Origin: Ruminococcaceae bacterium UBA7080
GTDB taxonomy: Bacteria; Bacillota; Clostridia; Oscillospirales; Acutalibacteraceae
DNA: 64,000 nucleotides
Assembly (NCBI GenBank): GCA_002493595.1
Contig: DKZG01000033.1
Span: 20,079 to 84,078, forward strand
Direction of reading: 5' to 3'
Position numbers and translations under genes: made by a program. Shown in pieces: positions 56,855 to 64,000 of this stretch. The number at the start of each line of letters is the position of its first letter. Position 1 is the stretch's first letter. The notes beneath the pieces were generated by a model. That model was not told the DNA's origin. It made no database searches and saw only the letters and a list, made by a program, of their open reading frames with translations.

Positions 56855-59153
56855 ATTTTTTGATGGTGGAATGGGGAGCATGCTGAATTTATCGGCAGGC
56901 GAGCTTCCGGAACAATTAAATGTAAGTCAGCCTGAAAGAGTGCTGGCAGTTCATTTGGGCTATGCAAAGGCGGGAGCTGAGTTTATTACGGCAAACACCT
57001 TTGGTGCGAATTCGCTGAAATATGATAATGTTTCAGAGCTTGTACAGGCAGGAGTTGAGCTTGCGAAAAGGGCAGGCAAGAAAGTAGCCTTGGATATTGG
57101 TCCTACGGGCAAACTGCTTAAACCTATGGGTGACCTTGATTTTGAAAAAGCGGTTGAGCTTTTTTCCGAAGTTGTTGCAGCCGGCAAGGATGGTTCGGAT
57201 GTTGTTATTATCGAGACGATGAGTGATACCTATGAGCTTAAAGCAGCTGTTTTGGCAGTTAAGGAGAACTGTGAGCTGCCGGTCATAGCATCAATGATTT
57301 TTGATGAAAACGGCAGACTGCTTACCGGTGCCGATGTTCGTGCTGCGTGCACAATGCTGGAGGGTCTCGGAGTAGATGTTATCGGTCTTAATTGCGGTCT
57401 CGGTCCGAAGCAAATGATTACGCTTGTTAAAGAACTCCGAGCATGCACTTCACTTCCTATTCTTGTAATGCCGAATGCCGGTCTCCCTGAGTCAGTGAAC
57501 GGACGGACCGTCTATAATGTTTCACCTGAGGAATTTGCACAGAACATGTGCGAGATTGCAGAGCTTGGGGTGTCCTATCTGGGAGGATGCTGCGGTACAA
57601 CTCCTGAGCATATTCGTGAGATGATTAAGCGTTGCAGCAATATTCCCGATTCGGTTGCAGATAAAAAGAATGAAACGGTAGTGACGTCATATGCATCATC
57701 CGTTATAATCGGTAAAAAGCCGGTTGTTATCGGAGAAAGAATTAACCCTACAGGCAAAAAGCTTTTTAAAGAAGCACTGAGGAATAGCGATATGGATTAT
57801 GTAATCAAGGAGGGGCTTTCTCAGCAGGATAAGGGTGCCCATATTCTTGATGTAAATGTAGGTCTTCCCGAAATAGATGAGGTTAAGATGCTAAGTGATG
57901 CTGTGTTCCGCTTGCAAAGTGTTCTTCCTTTGCCGCTGCAGCTGGACTCTTCGGATGCAAAGGCACTTGAAAAGGCGATGCGAATTTATAATGGAAAGCC
58001 GATGGTCAATTCGGTTAACGGAAAACAGTCATCTATGCGAGAGATCTTTCCTTTGGTAAAAAAATACGGCGGTGTGGTTGTTTGTCTTTGTTTGGATGAG
58101 AATGGCATTCCCGAAACGGCACAGGGCAGAATAGATATTGCAAAAAAAATTATAAATACTGCTGCTGAATACGGTATAGACAAAAAAGACCTTGTTGTAG
58201 ATGCTTTGACCATGACCATTTCAACAAACAAGGATAATGCAATTGAGACGCTTAAGGCAGTTAGATATATAAAAAATGAGCTTGGTGTAGGAACTGTTTT
58301 GGGTGTGTCTAATATAAGCTTCGGACTGCCTAATCGTGAGGCAATTAATACAGCTTTTTTTACACTTGCACTTGAAAACGGACTCAGTGCAGGTATTATA
58401 AATCCGTTAAGCGAGTCTATGATGAACGCATATTATTCTTTTAATGCTCTTATGGGATTTGACGATAATTGTGTTGAATATATTGAATCTGCTGCGGCTT
58501 CGCCTGTGCCGATGACATCGAATTCAGCGTTTGATTTAAAAACGGCTATCGTGAAAGGTGTCAGAGAGGACGCCGGCATATGTGCAAAAGAGTTATTAGA
58601 AAATACGCAGCCCCTGGATGTGATTAACGATTATATTATTCCGGCACTGGATGTTGTAGGTGACGGATTTGAAAAAAACAAAGTTTTTCTTCCGCAGCTT
58701 CTTATGAGCGCGGATGCCGCAAAAGAGGCTTTTGATGTCATTAAGGGATACCTTATTGCATCCGGTCAGGAAAAGAAGAGCGAAAACAAGATTATCATTG
58801 CGACCGTTGAAGGAGATATTCATGATATAGGAAAGAATATTGTTAAAGTTCTGCTTTCCAATTATGGCTTTGATGTGATTGATTTAGGCAAGGATGTTAA
58901 GTGTGAAAGGGTGTTGGAGGAAGCTTTAAAATGTGACTGTAAGTTGGTTGCGCTTTCTGCCCTTATGACTACCACTGTACCTAATATGGAGAAAACGATA
59001 AAGCTTATTCATGACAATACTGATGCCAAAGTGCTTGTAGGTGGTGCTGTTTTGACAAAGTCATATGCCGATATGATTCAGGCCGATTTTTATGCTAAGG
59101 ATGCAATGGAGAGTGTCAGAATAGCAAAGGCATATTTTGGAGGTGAGTCATAA
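56847..59153 (+). CDS. metH: Cobalamin-dependent methionine synthase lacking the reactivation domain
   Basis: A 768-residue enzyme, against about 1227 in E. coli. Domains: homocysteine-binding (1-275, zinc cysteines in GLNCGLGP and GGCCGTTPEH), pterin-binding (about 290-540, GERINPTGKKLFKEAL), B12 cap (about 560-650), B12-binding (about 650-768, axial His in EGDIHDIGKNIV, then VGGAVLTKSYAD). The reactivation domain is encoded by the gene before it. It makes methionine from homocysteine and methyl-THF. Confidence 0.95.
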   Translation: MIRFFDGGMGSMLNLSAGELPEQLNVSQPERVLAVHLGYAKAGAEFITANTFGANSLKYDNVSELVQAGVELAKRAGKKVALDIGPTGKLLKPMGDLDFEKAVELFSEVVAAGKDGSDVVIIETMSDTYELKAAVLAVKENCELPVIASMIFDENGRLLTGADVRAACTMLEGLGVDVIGLNCGLGPKQMITLVKELRACTSLPILVMPNAGLPESVNGRTVYNVSPEEFAQNMCEIAELGVSYLGGCCGTTPEHIREMIKRCSNIPDSVADKKNETVVTSYASSVIIGKKPVVIGERINPTGKKLFKEALRNSDMDYVIKEGLSQQDKGAHILDVNVGLPEIDEVKMLSDAVFRLQSVLPLPLQLDSSDAKALEKAMRIYNGKPMVNSVNGKQSSMREIFPLVKKYGGVVVCLCLDENGIPETAQGRIDIAKKIINTAAEYGIDKKDLVVDALTMTISTNKDNAIETLKAVRYIKNELGVGTVLGVSNISFGLPNREAINTAFFTLALENGLSAGIINPLSESMMNAYYSFNALMGFDDNCVEYIESAAASPVPMTSNSAFDLKTAIVKGVREDAGICAKELLENTQPLDVINDYIIPALDVVGDGFEKNKVFLPQLLMSADAAKEAFDVIKGYLIASGQEKKSENKIIIATVEGDIHDIGKNIVKVLLSNYGFDVIDLGKDVKCERVLEEALKCDCKLVALSALMTTTVPNMEKTIKLIHDNTDAKVLVGGAVLTKSYADMIQADFYAKDAMESVRIAKAYFGGES

Positions 59154-59545
59154 TGCTGATATCTACCAAGGGGAGATATGCACTTATGATTATGACCTAT
59201 ATTGCCGAACACCAGCATAACGGCGCTGTGTCCTTGAAGGATATAGCCGAGAATAAGGGTATGGGCATGAAATATCTTGAAATTATCGTATCGTCACTTA
59301 CTAAAGCCGGTCTTCTTGATAGCTCCAGAGGAAAAAACGGCGGATATCGTCTTAACAAGGCTGCAAATGACTATACTTTATCTGAAATTTTGCATGTTGC
59401 TGAAGGAAGTTTAGCCCCTGTGGCTTGTGTTGAGAGCGATTGCTGTGAAAATGCTTCAAATTGCAAGACTCATGAGATGTGGCTTGAATTGAATGAAATA
59501 ATTGAGCATTTTCTTTTGACCAAAACACTTAAGGATATATTATAA
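59153..59545 (+). CDS. Rrf2-family transcriptional regulator in the methionine operon
   Basis: A 130-residue protein starting MLISTKGRYALMIMTYIAEH, with a winged HTH (VSLKDIAENKGMGMKYLEII) and the wing SSRGKNGGYRL. Residues about 83-103 contain CVESDCCENASNCKTHEMW, a cysteine cluster as in IscR/CymR-type members that can hold an Fe-S cluster or sense cysteine. It overlaps the metH stop by 1 base and is preceded by GGAGGTGAG. Control of this operon through the promoter repeat is inferred. Confidence 0.88.
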   Translation: MLISTKGRYALMIMTYIAEHQHNGAVSLKDIAENKGMGMKYLEIIVSSLTKAGLLDSSRGKNGGYRLNKAANDYTLSEILHVAEGSLAPVACVESDCCENASNCKTHEMWLELNEIIEHFLLTKTLKDIL

Positions 59546-59574
59546 AATAAAATGAAGTATAAGTTTTGAAAAGC

Positions 59575-59632
59575 AAAACAGGATGTCATTAGCTTTGTTA
59601 TCGCACCTCAGCTAATGGCATCCTGTTTTTTA
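59575..59632. terminator. Bidirectional terminator
   Basis: Long arms AAAACAGGATGTCATTAGCT / AGCTAATGGCATCCTGTTTT with one mismatch and a 16-nt loop, then a T run. Confidence 0.85.
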
Positions 59633-60478
59633 ATATTTGATGAATTCTTTAACTGTATCAATATTTTCTAACCCTTGTTCGTACCCTATATCATAGATTT
59701 CCTTTAGTTTTTTTGGATTTTTTTCGAGCGTAGGGGCGTTGAGTGGCTTTTTAGGGCAAATAATGAGTGCATTGCCAAGCTCTTGCTGTTTAAATGCAAA
59801 TTCACGCTGGCAGTTATACATGTTATGCCGTTGCATGACCTCGTCGGCCATAAGCGGATATTTTTTTAAAGCACGTCTCACTATTTTCCGGTGTCCCATG
59901 GGTTTTTTTATATAGTTTTTATCTTGGGTAAGAATTACAACGCATTTCTCACAGCCGTCATTATATGCCCGCCTGAGCGGTATGGAGTCAGTCAAGCCGC
60001 CGTCATAATAGAAATCCTTTCCAAGCTGAACAGGCTTAGAGACTATAGGCATTGCACAGCTTGCCCTAAGTTCCTCACAGCCGTCACGAAGACTTTTCGG
60101 ATAAAAATATTCAGGTTTACCTGTTTTGGCATTTGTTGATACACAGCACATAACAGCGTTCGAATTTTCAAAATTGTCATGATTAAGCGGTACAATATCA
60201 TATGCCAGTTCTCCGAATACCCATTTTGAGTTAATGTATTCTCCGTGCTTTAACAACGAATTCAGACTCATATATCTTTTATCACCGGAATAGCCAATAA
60301 AAACATCTCTCATTCGGTGGATGTTTTTCCCGAGAAAGGATGCTGCGTTGCAGCTTCCGGCCGATACGCCAATAATATATGGAAACTCAATATCGTTTTC
60401 CATGAATGCATCAAGCACACCGCTTGTGTAAATTGCTCTCAGACCGCCGCCCTCAAGCACTAAACCGCTTTTGTACAT
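59630..60478 (-). CDS. Patatin-like phospholipase family protein
   Basis: A 282-residue protein with the oxyanion motif LVLEGGGLRAIYTSGVL (residues 6-22), the nucleophile GVSAGSCNA (about 38) and the catalytic DGG in YYDGGLTDSIPLRR. It should hydrolyse lipid acyl esters, and resembles the RssA/YchK bacterial group. No signal peptide, so cytoplasmic or membrane-associated. AATAATC upstream gives only a moderate ribosome site (GGAGGATTATTCA). Confidence 0.9.
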   Translation of the reverse strand: MYKSGLVLEGGGLRAIYTSGVLDAFMENDIEFPYIIGVSAGSCNAASFLGKNIHRMRDVFIGYSGDKRYMSLNSLLKHGEYINSKWVFGELAYDIVPLNHDNFENSNAVMCCVSTNAKTGKPEYFYPKSLRDGCEELRASCAMPIVSKPVQLGKDFYYDGGLTDSIPLRRAYNDGCEKCVVILTQDKNYIKKPMGHRKIVRRALKKYPLMADEVMQRHNMYNCQREFAFKQQELGNALIICPKKPLNAPTLEKNPKKLKEIYDIGYEQGLENIDTVKEFIKY

Positions 60479-60611
60479 TGAATAATCCTCCGTTTACGTA
60501 ATTTGTCCCAATAATGTATGTCAGATCCGTTTGTTATTTTTAAATCTTTCTATTAAAACTTTTTTAAAGTAATTGTTTTGCACAGCTGTATTTTCTTTGA
60601 TTTTTAATTCC

Positions 60612-60650
60612 AAAAAAACAAGACGACCGAGGGCATTGCCCCAAGTCGTC
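60612..60650 (-). terminator. Terminator of the Lys/Ala-tail gene
   Basis: Minus strand: GACGAC / GTCGTC outer stem with GGG-CAATG-CCC inside, then TTGTTTTTTT. The remaining bases 60479-60611 hold no gene. Confidence 0.75.
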
Positions 60651-60669
60651 AATTCGTTTTTCAGTAAAA

Positions 60670-60945
60670 TTACTCAGCCTTTTTCTTTGCTGCTTTCTTA
60701 GCAGGTTTCTTTTTAGGCGCTTTTTCCTCAGCAGGAGCCTCTTGTGTAACAGTCTCCGGGGCTGTTTCCTCAGCCTTAGCCTCAACAATTTCAATTTCGT
60801 TGTCACATTCAAAGAAGTCGTTGTCATCAAAATATTCAGGCTCTTTTTTGTCAGTAAGCTTTTTAACAGCAACATAAATTGCTGCTGCAACAGCGGCAAG
60901 AGCAACAATAGCGCTGATTACCTTTAAAATTTTTTTAAAATCCAT
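60670..60945 (-). CDS. Membrane protein with acidic region and Lys/Ala/Pro tail
   Basis: 91 residues: N-terminal TM (about 8-27, KVISAIVALAAVAAAIYVAV), an acidic middle (EPEYFDDNDFFECDNEIEIV), an Ala/Glu/Pro linker, then a histone-H1-like tail PKKKPAKKAAKKKAE. The TM plus disordered polyampholyte resembles small membrane-anchored proteins of unknown role. The start MDFKKILK is chosen because AAGGGG lies before it. The basic tail could bind nucleic acid or a phosphorylated polymer (inference). Confidence 0.7.
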   Translation of the reverse strand: MDFKKILKVISAIVALAAVAAAIYVAVKKLTDKKEPEYFDDNDFFECDNEIEIVEAKAEETAPETVTQEAPAEEKAPKKKPAKKAAKKKAE

Positions 60946-61010
60946 AATAGTAACCCCTTTCAAGTTCTGATTATATTATAAGATGATTATTATGTAAAGT
61001 CAAGATAGAA

Positions 61011-61040
61011 AATAAACTCCTACTATTTTGTAGGAGCTTG
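61011..61040 (-). terminator. Terminator of rpsT
   Basis: Arms CTCCTAC / GTAGGAG with flanking A and T tracts, 18 bases after the rpsT stop. Confidence 0.8.
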
Positions 61041-61057
61041 TCTTTTTTCTTAAATAA

Positions 61058-61312
61058 TTAAGCATTAGCCTTTTTTACAAGATTGCTCTTCTTTCTTGCT
61101 GCACAGTTCTTGTGGATAAGATTGCTTGCTGCAGCCTGATCAATCTTCTTAACTGCTTCCTTAACAAGCGTATCCTTGTCATCAGCGCCTGCTTCAATAG
61201 CAGCGTTTGCCTTTTTGATTGCTGTCTTAAGTGCTGAGTTAGCAGCCTTGTTGTTAGCGGCCTTAACAGCGTTAACCTTTACTCTTTTCTTTGCTGATTT
61301 AATGTTTGGCAT
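61058..61312 (-). CDS. rpsT: 30S ribosomal protein S20
   Basis: An 84-residue basic helical protein starting MPNIKSAKKRVKVNAVKAAN and ending IHKNCAARKKSNLVKKANA, typical S20. The start is at the ATG preceded by AAAGGAGTGAG, three codons inside the longest frame. It is divergent from gpr, the standard Firmicutes arrangement. Confidence 0.96.
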   Translation of the reverse strand: MPNIKSAKKRVKVNAVKAANNKAANSALKTAIKKANAAIEAGADDKDTLVKEAVKKIDQAAASNLIHKNCAARKKSNLVKKANA

Positions 61313-61407
61313 AATTCTCACTCCTTTAGTTAGGTGGTTTTAGATATAACGAGATACCTATCTCGGTATTTTCACGCTTATGTATATTATCATAAGTTAT
61401 TTAAAAA

Positions 61408-61438
61408 TGCAAGTGTTTTTTTATTTTTGGACATACTT
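61408..61438 (+). promoter_or_regulatory. Possible sigma-G/F-type promoter of gpr
   Basis: CATACTT resembles the sigma-G -10 (CATACTA) and TGCAAG lies 18 bases upstream as a weak -35. gpr is a forespore gene in B. subtilis, which fits. The -35 match is poor. Confidence 0.4.
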
Positions 61439-61473
61439 TTATTAAAAAGCACAATAAAATGGGGGCGTCTTTT

Positions 61474-62301
61474 ATGGAAAATTGTACTGATTTGGCAGTT
61501 GAATGCTATGAATCTGCCAACAAAACAGTCATTGATGGAGTGAAGGTTGAGGAAAATGATGGTGTAACCGTTGTATCGGTTTTAGATGACAACGGTGCAA
61601 AAGCAATCGGTAAGCCTGTCGGTAAGTATATCACTTGCTGCGTACCTTCCTTTGTCAGCGATACCGATATTTTTGATGGCCGACTTGACAAGCTTTCTTC
61701 AATTCTTAAATCGCTGCTTCCCGAGAAAATGGGGTCTGTTTTAGTTGCAGGCGTGGGCAATCTTGATATTACGGCTGATGCACTAGGTCCTAAAACAAAT
61801 AATTATGTTTTGGCCACAAGGCATATTGTTGAGGGTGATGACTGTCCTGATATGTTTAAGGACTTTTTTAGTGTTTCAGGTATTTCGACAGGGGTTCTTG
61901 CAGATACCGGTATTGAATCAGCCGAAATCATTAAGGGTGTTGTAGGTACGATTAAACCATCCTGTGTGATTGTTGTTGATGCATTGGCTGCATCCTCTTC
62001 CGAAAGATTGGGCACGACTGTCCAGCTTTCCGATGTAGGTATTTCTCCCGGTTCGGGTGTGGGTAATCACCGCTATGAGATATCAGAAAAAACGCTTGGT
62101 GTTCCGGTGGTTTCCATGGGCATACCCACCGTTGTATCAACTGCTGATATATGTCACAGAAATGATGAGCGGCAAATGTTTGTTACACCCCGTGAGATTG
62201 ACAGAATTACCGAGCAGGGTGCCAAGCTTATCGGAATGTCAATTAATGTTTGTCTTCAAAAAAATATTTCTCCGCAGGATTTATTTTCGCTTGTAGGATA
62301 G
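61474..62301 (+). CDS. gpr: Germination protease (SASP-degrading endopeptidase)
   Basis: A 275-residue A25-family protease that degrades small acid-soluble DNA-binding proteins during spore germination. It has TDLAVECYES at the start, VAGVGNLDITADALGPKTNN, VLADTGIESAEIIKGVV, VIVVDALAASSSERLG and SPGSGVGNHR. Only about three residues precede TDLA, so the inhibitory propeptide of the Bacillus enzyme is nearly absent. GGGGGCG precedes ATG 61474; ATG 61459 is an alternative giving five more residues. Confidence 0.94.
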   Translation: MENCTDLAVECYESANKTVIDGVKVEENDGVTVVSVLDDNGAKAIGKPVGKYITCCVPSFVSDTDIFDGRLDKLSSILKSLLPEKMGSVLVAGVGNLDITADALGPKTNNYVLATRHIVEGDDCPDMFKDFFSVSGISTGVLADTGIESAEIIKGVVGTIKPSCVIVVDALAASSSERLGTTVQLSDVGISPGSGVGNHRYEISEKTLGVPVVSMGIPTVVSTADICHRNDERQMFVTPREIDRITEQGAKLIGMSINVCLQKNISPQDLFSLVG

Positions 62302-62305
62302 GGAT

Positions 62306-62345
62306 AGTGCTCACCTGCCCGCAAATAAAACGGCAGGTGAGCACT
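62306..62345. terminator. 14-bp hairpin between gpr and spoIIP
   Basis: Perfect arms AGTGCTCACCTGCC / GGCAGGTGAGCACT around 12 nt. No T run follows, so it may be a weak terminator, processing site or mRNA stabiliser. Confidence 0.6.
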
Positions 62346-62346
62346 G

Positions 62347-62375
62347 GCATATTGTAATGCAGTTATTCATATATA
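62347..62375 (+). promoter_or_regulatory. Sigma-E-like promoter of spoIIP
   Basis: GCATATT, a 14-base spacer, and CATATATA match the sigma-E pattern (KMATATT, 14-15 bases, CATACAMT), 34 bases before the spoIIP start. SpoIIP belongs to the mother-cell sigma-E regulon in B. subtilis. Confidence 0.58.
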
Positions 62376-62408
62376 TGTATATATAATACATAATCTAATG
62401 GTGAAGAT

Positions 62409-63587
62409 ATGAAAAAGGAAATAGCAATTCTGTTAACAAATGTCGCGGCAATGTTTTGTATCGTTTTGGTTATAATTAATTTTGCTCCGAATATTTCGGC
62501 AAGCATAGGACTTTTTAACCAAGGTGTAATAACTGTTTTTTCACCGCAAAAAATTGCAAATAATTTTACGGAATTTTCCGATGATAAAGATGATAAAAAT
62601 GAAATTTCTAATGATAAAAAAGAAAAAAAGGAAAATAATAATAACACCGCAGCAGAAGTGATGAAGTCTTCCTCTGGAATAAAAGGGAAGGACAGCGACC
62701 TATATTCCGATATTAAGAAGACTCCATCAGATGTAGCTAAACTTATGCGTGACGCAGAAAAAAGCATAAAAAATGAAAAGGTAAAGGGTAAAACATCTGA
62801 GGAGGATTACTTCGGTGGGGGGACTCTTGTGTCCTTTGATCAAGTTGAAATCCAAAGCAAAATACCTGAGTCGTTTTATAAGCCCAATATTAAGGAGCTC
62901 CTTAAACAGAAGGCGGATCTTAGTATTCAGGATGTTTCAAAGCCGACAATTCTTGTTTACCATAGTCACACAACTGAAAGCTATACACTTTTGGATGCGG
63001 GTTATTATACAAAGTCTCTCGACCTTCGCTCGGATGATAACAGCAAAAATATGGTGAGGGTCGGAGACGAGCTTTGTGCATATCTTGAAAAAATGGGCTT
63101 TGGCGTTATTCATGACACCAAGATTCATGATATTAACTATAGCGCTGCTTATGATTCATCACGAAAATCAGTGGAAAAATATCTTGAGCAGTATCCTTCC
63201 ATTGAGATTACAATCGATGTGCACCGTGATGATATTACATATGACAATAAAACCAAAGTTAAGCCTACTGCAAAAATCAATGGCAAAAAAGCAGCTCGTA
63301 TGATGATGATTGCCGGTGCCGAATACGGAAGAATAGAGAATTACCCCGATTGGGAGGATAATTTAAAATTTGTTTTAGCTGTTCAGAACAAAGTGGGCAA
63401 AATGTATGGCGGTCTTATGCGTCCGGTGCTGTTTTCCGAAAGAAAGTATAATATGGATGAAACAAAAAATTCTTTTCTTTTAGAAGTAGGAACGGATGCC
63501 AATACGCTTGATGAGGCATGCTATTCTGCGCGTCTGTTTGCAACAGCACTGGGTGAATTACTTAAAGAGGAATATACAGAAAAATAA
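62409..63587 (+). CDS. spoIIP: Stage II sporulation protein P, cell-wall amidase
   Basis: A 392-residue protein: N-terminal TM anchor (about 7-27), Asp/Lys/Asn-rich disordered spacer (about 55-130), then a SpoIIP amidase domain (about 175-385) with the zinc motif ILVYHSHTTESY, a DVHRDD motif, and FLLEVGTDANTLDEA. Together with SpoIID and SpoIIM it thins septal peptidoglycan for engulfment. GTGAAG lies before the ATG. A small gene follows by 12 bases. Confidence 0.93.
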   Translation: MKKEIAILLTNVAAMFCIVLVIINFAPNISASIGLFNQGVITVFSPQKIANNFTEFSDDKDDKNEISNDKKEKKENNNNTAAEVMKSSSGIKGKDSDLYSDIKKTPSDVAKLMRDAEKSIKNEKVKGKTSEEDYFGGGTLVSFDQVEIQSKIPESFYKPNIKELLKQKADLSIQDVSKPTILVYHSHTTESYTLLDAGYYTKSLDLRSDDNSKNMVRVGDELCAYLEKMGFGVIHDTKIHDINYSAAYDSSRKSVEKYLEQYPSIEITIDVHRDDITYDNKTKVKPTAKINGKKAARMMMIAGAEYGRIENYPDWEDNLKFVLAVQNKVGKMYGGLMRPVLFSERKYNMDETKNSFLLEVGTDANTLDEACYSARLFATALGELLKEEYTEK

Positions 63588-63599
63588 GGAGTATTAATA

Positions 63600-63836
63600 A
63601 TGAAAAGAAAAATTGCTGCAATACTTTGCTGTGCTGCTGCTGTTTTGCTTGCCGGAACCAGTATTGCTTACTATAATACGAAATCCTTCGGATTCGATGA
63701 AAATGCCCGGGTAATATCTTATGATAAAGAAAAGGTTACATTTATGGATTTTAATATCTATTATAAGGATATTTATAATTTTATTGATAAGCTAAGTGCA
63801 GTTATACCCAAAGAAAGTCACAGAATAACCCTTTAA
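63600..63836 (+). CDS. Small exported or membrane-anchored protein, unknown
   Basis: 78 residues with an N-terminal hydrophobic segment (about 5-24, AAILCCAAAVLLAGTSIAYY), which could be a TM or an uncleaved signal, then a short soluble part (KVTFMDFNIYYKDIYNFIDK). AAGGAG precedes the ATG. It lies 12 bases downstream of spoIIP and probably shares its promoter. I do not recognise a family; a sporulation role is inferred from position only. Confidence 0.65.
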   Translation: MKRKIAAILCCAAAVLLAGTSIAYYNTKSFGFDENARVISYDKEKVTFMDFNIYYKDIYNFIDKLSAVIPKESHRITL

Positions 63837-63883
63837 CCCATTATGCTGTATATAGATGTAATAATATATAATAGATATAGTGA

Positions 63884-63918
63884 TATAAGAGCAAAGATAA
63901 GGTTTGCTCTTATATATT
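63884..63918 (+). terminator. Intrinsic terminator after the spoIIP operon
   Basis: 12-bp perfect arms TATAAGAGCAAA / TTTGCTCTTATA with a 7-nt loop, then TATTGT. Confidence 0.75.
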
Positions 63919-63978
63919 GTATACCTTGAAACACTCGGAAGAGTGTGAAAAAACTTGCAAAAAACTTAAATAAAAGTG

Positions 63979-63984
63979 TTGACA
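63979..63984 (+). promoter_or_regulatory. -35 element of a promoter cut by the window edge
   Basis: TTGACA with its -10 expected just past base 64000. The short run-up has a small ACACTC-GGAA-GAGTGT hairpin (63934-63949). It may drive an RNA or ribosomal gene outside the window. Confidence 0.4.
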
Positions 63985-64000
63985 AGAGAGAGATAATGTG

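Noticed and set aside
1..64000. CRISPR arrays, tRNA and rRNA genes
   Set aside because: No regularly spaced repeats and no tRNA T-loop (GTTCGAATC-like) or rRNA signature was found while reading both strands.

Overview
The window is a low-GC chromosome segment of a spore-forming, probably gut-associated Clostridia (Oscillospiraceae/Ruminococcaceae-like). This rests on four sporulation genes (spoIIE, spoVT, gpr, spoIIP), Firmicutes gene orders (rpsT/gpr/spoIIP, walJ-rlmH, rplM-rpsI, aroE-aroK), strong AGGAGG-type ribosome sites, frequent GTG/TTG starts and an alpha-fucosidase. No rRNA, tRNA or CRISPR array was seen. A TTGACA at the very right edge suggests a strong promoter continuing outside the window.

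Layout. 1-6.5 kb: end of a DUF2207 protein, an ECF sigma factor with a presumed membrane anti-sigma partner, threonine deaminase plus RidA, a solute-binding lipoprotein, and an ECF-transporter S component with an amidohydrolase. 6.5-11.8 kb: a very tight six-gene leftward operon (hot-dog thioesterase, HAD-Nudix fusion, cysteine desulfurase, thiI, a degenerate sortase-B-like membrane protein, a 54-residue protein). 11.9-18.6 kb: an acetyltransferase-like membrane protein, a sigma region-4 protein, a candidate small RNA, alr, an IS3 remnant lodged inside a terminator, a DUF3048 protein and small unknowns. 18.7-30 kb: malate/glycerol metabolism, acpP, aroE-aroK, an export permease, a GH95 fucosidase, a cytidylate-kinase-like protein and an acyl-CoA ligase. 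30-46.5 kb: spoIIE with a SIS-domain protein, nadB-nadC, murA, walJ-rlmH, spoVT, a ClC exchanger, a PHP hydrolase and an XRE/zinc-ribbon regulator.

46.87-54.13 kb holds the most interesting object: a 7.3 kb integrative element in the 3' end of rpsI, bounded by a 15-bp direct repeat. It has a tyrosine integrase, excisionase, divergent repressor genes, a P4-type primase-helicase with an adjacent AT-rich origin-like region, an ArpU-like late regulator, and an HK97-fold capsid-like gene. It has no recognisable terminase, portal, protease or tail gene. The layout is that of a phage satellite (PICI-like), but a lone capsid-like gene is unusual. The insertion cut rpsI off from its terminator, and the element supplies a substitute.

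54.1-64 kb: rpsI and rplM, a DUF6774-like small protein, a methionine-synthesis operon (metF, a separate MetH-reactivation protein, a shortened metH, an Rrf2 regulator) with an operator-like repeat inside its promoter, a patatin-like lipase, rpsT, and gpr-spoIIP preceded by sporulation-sigma-like promoter sequences.
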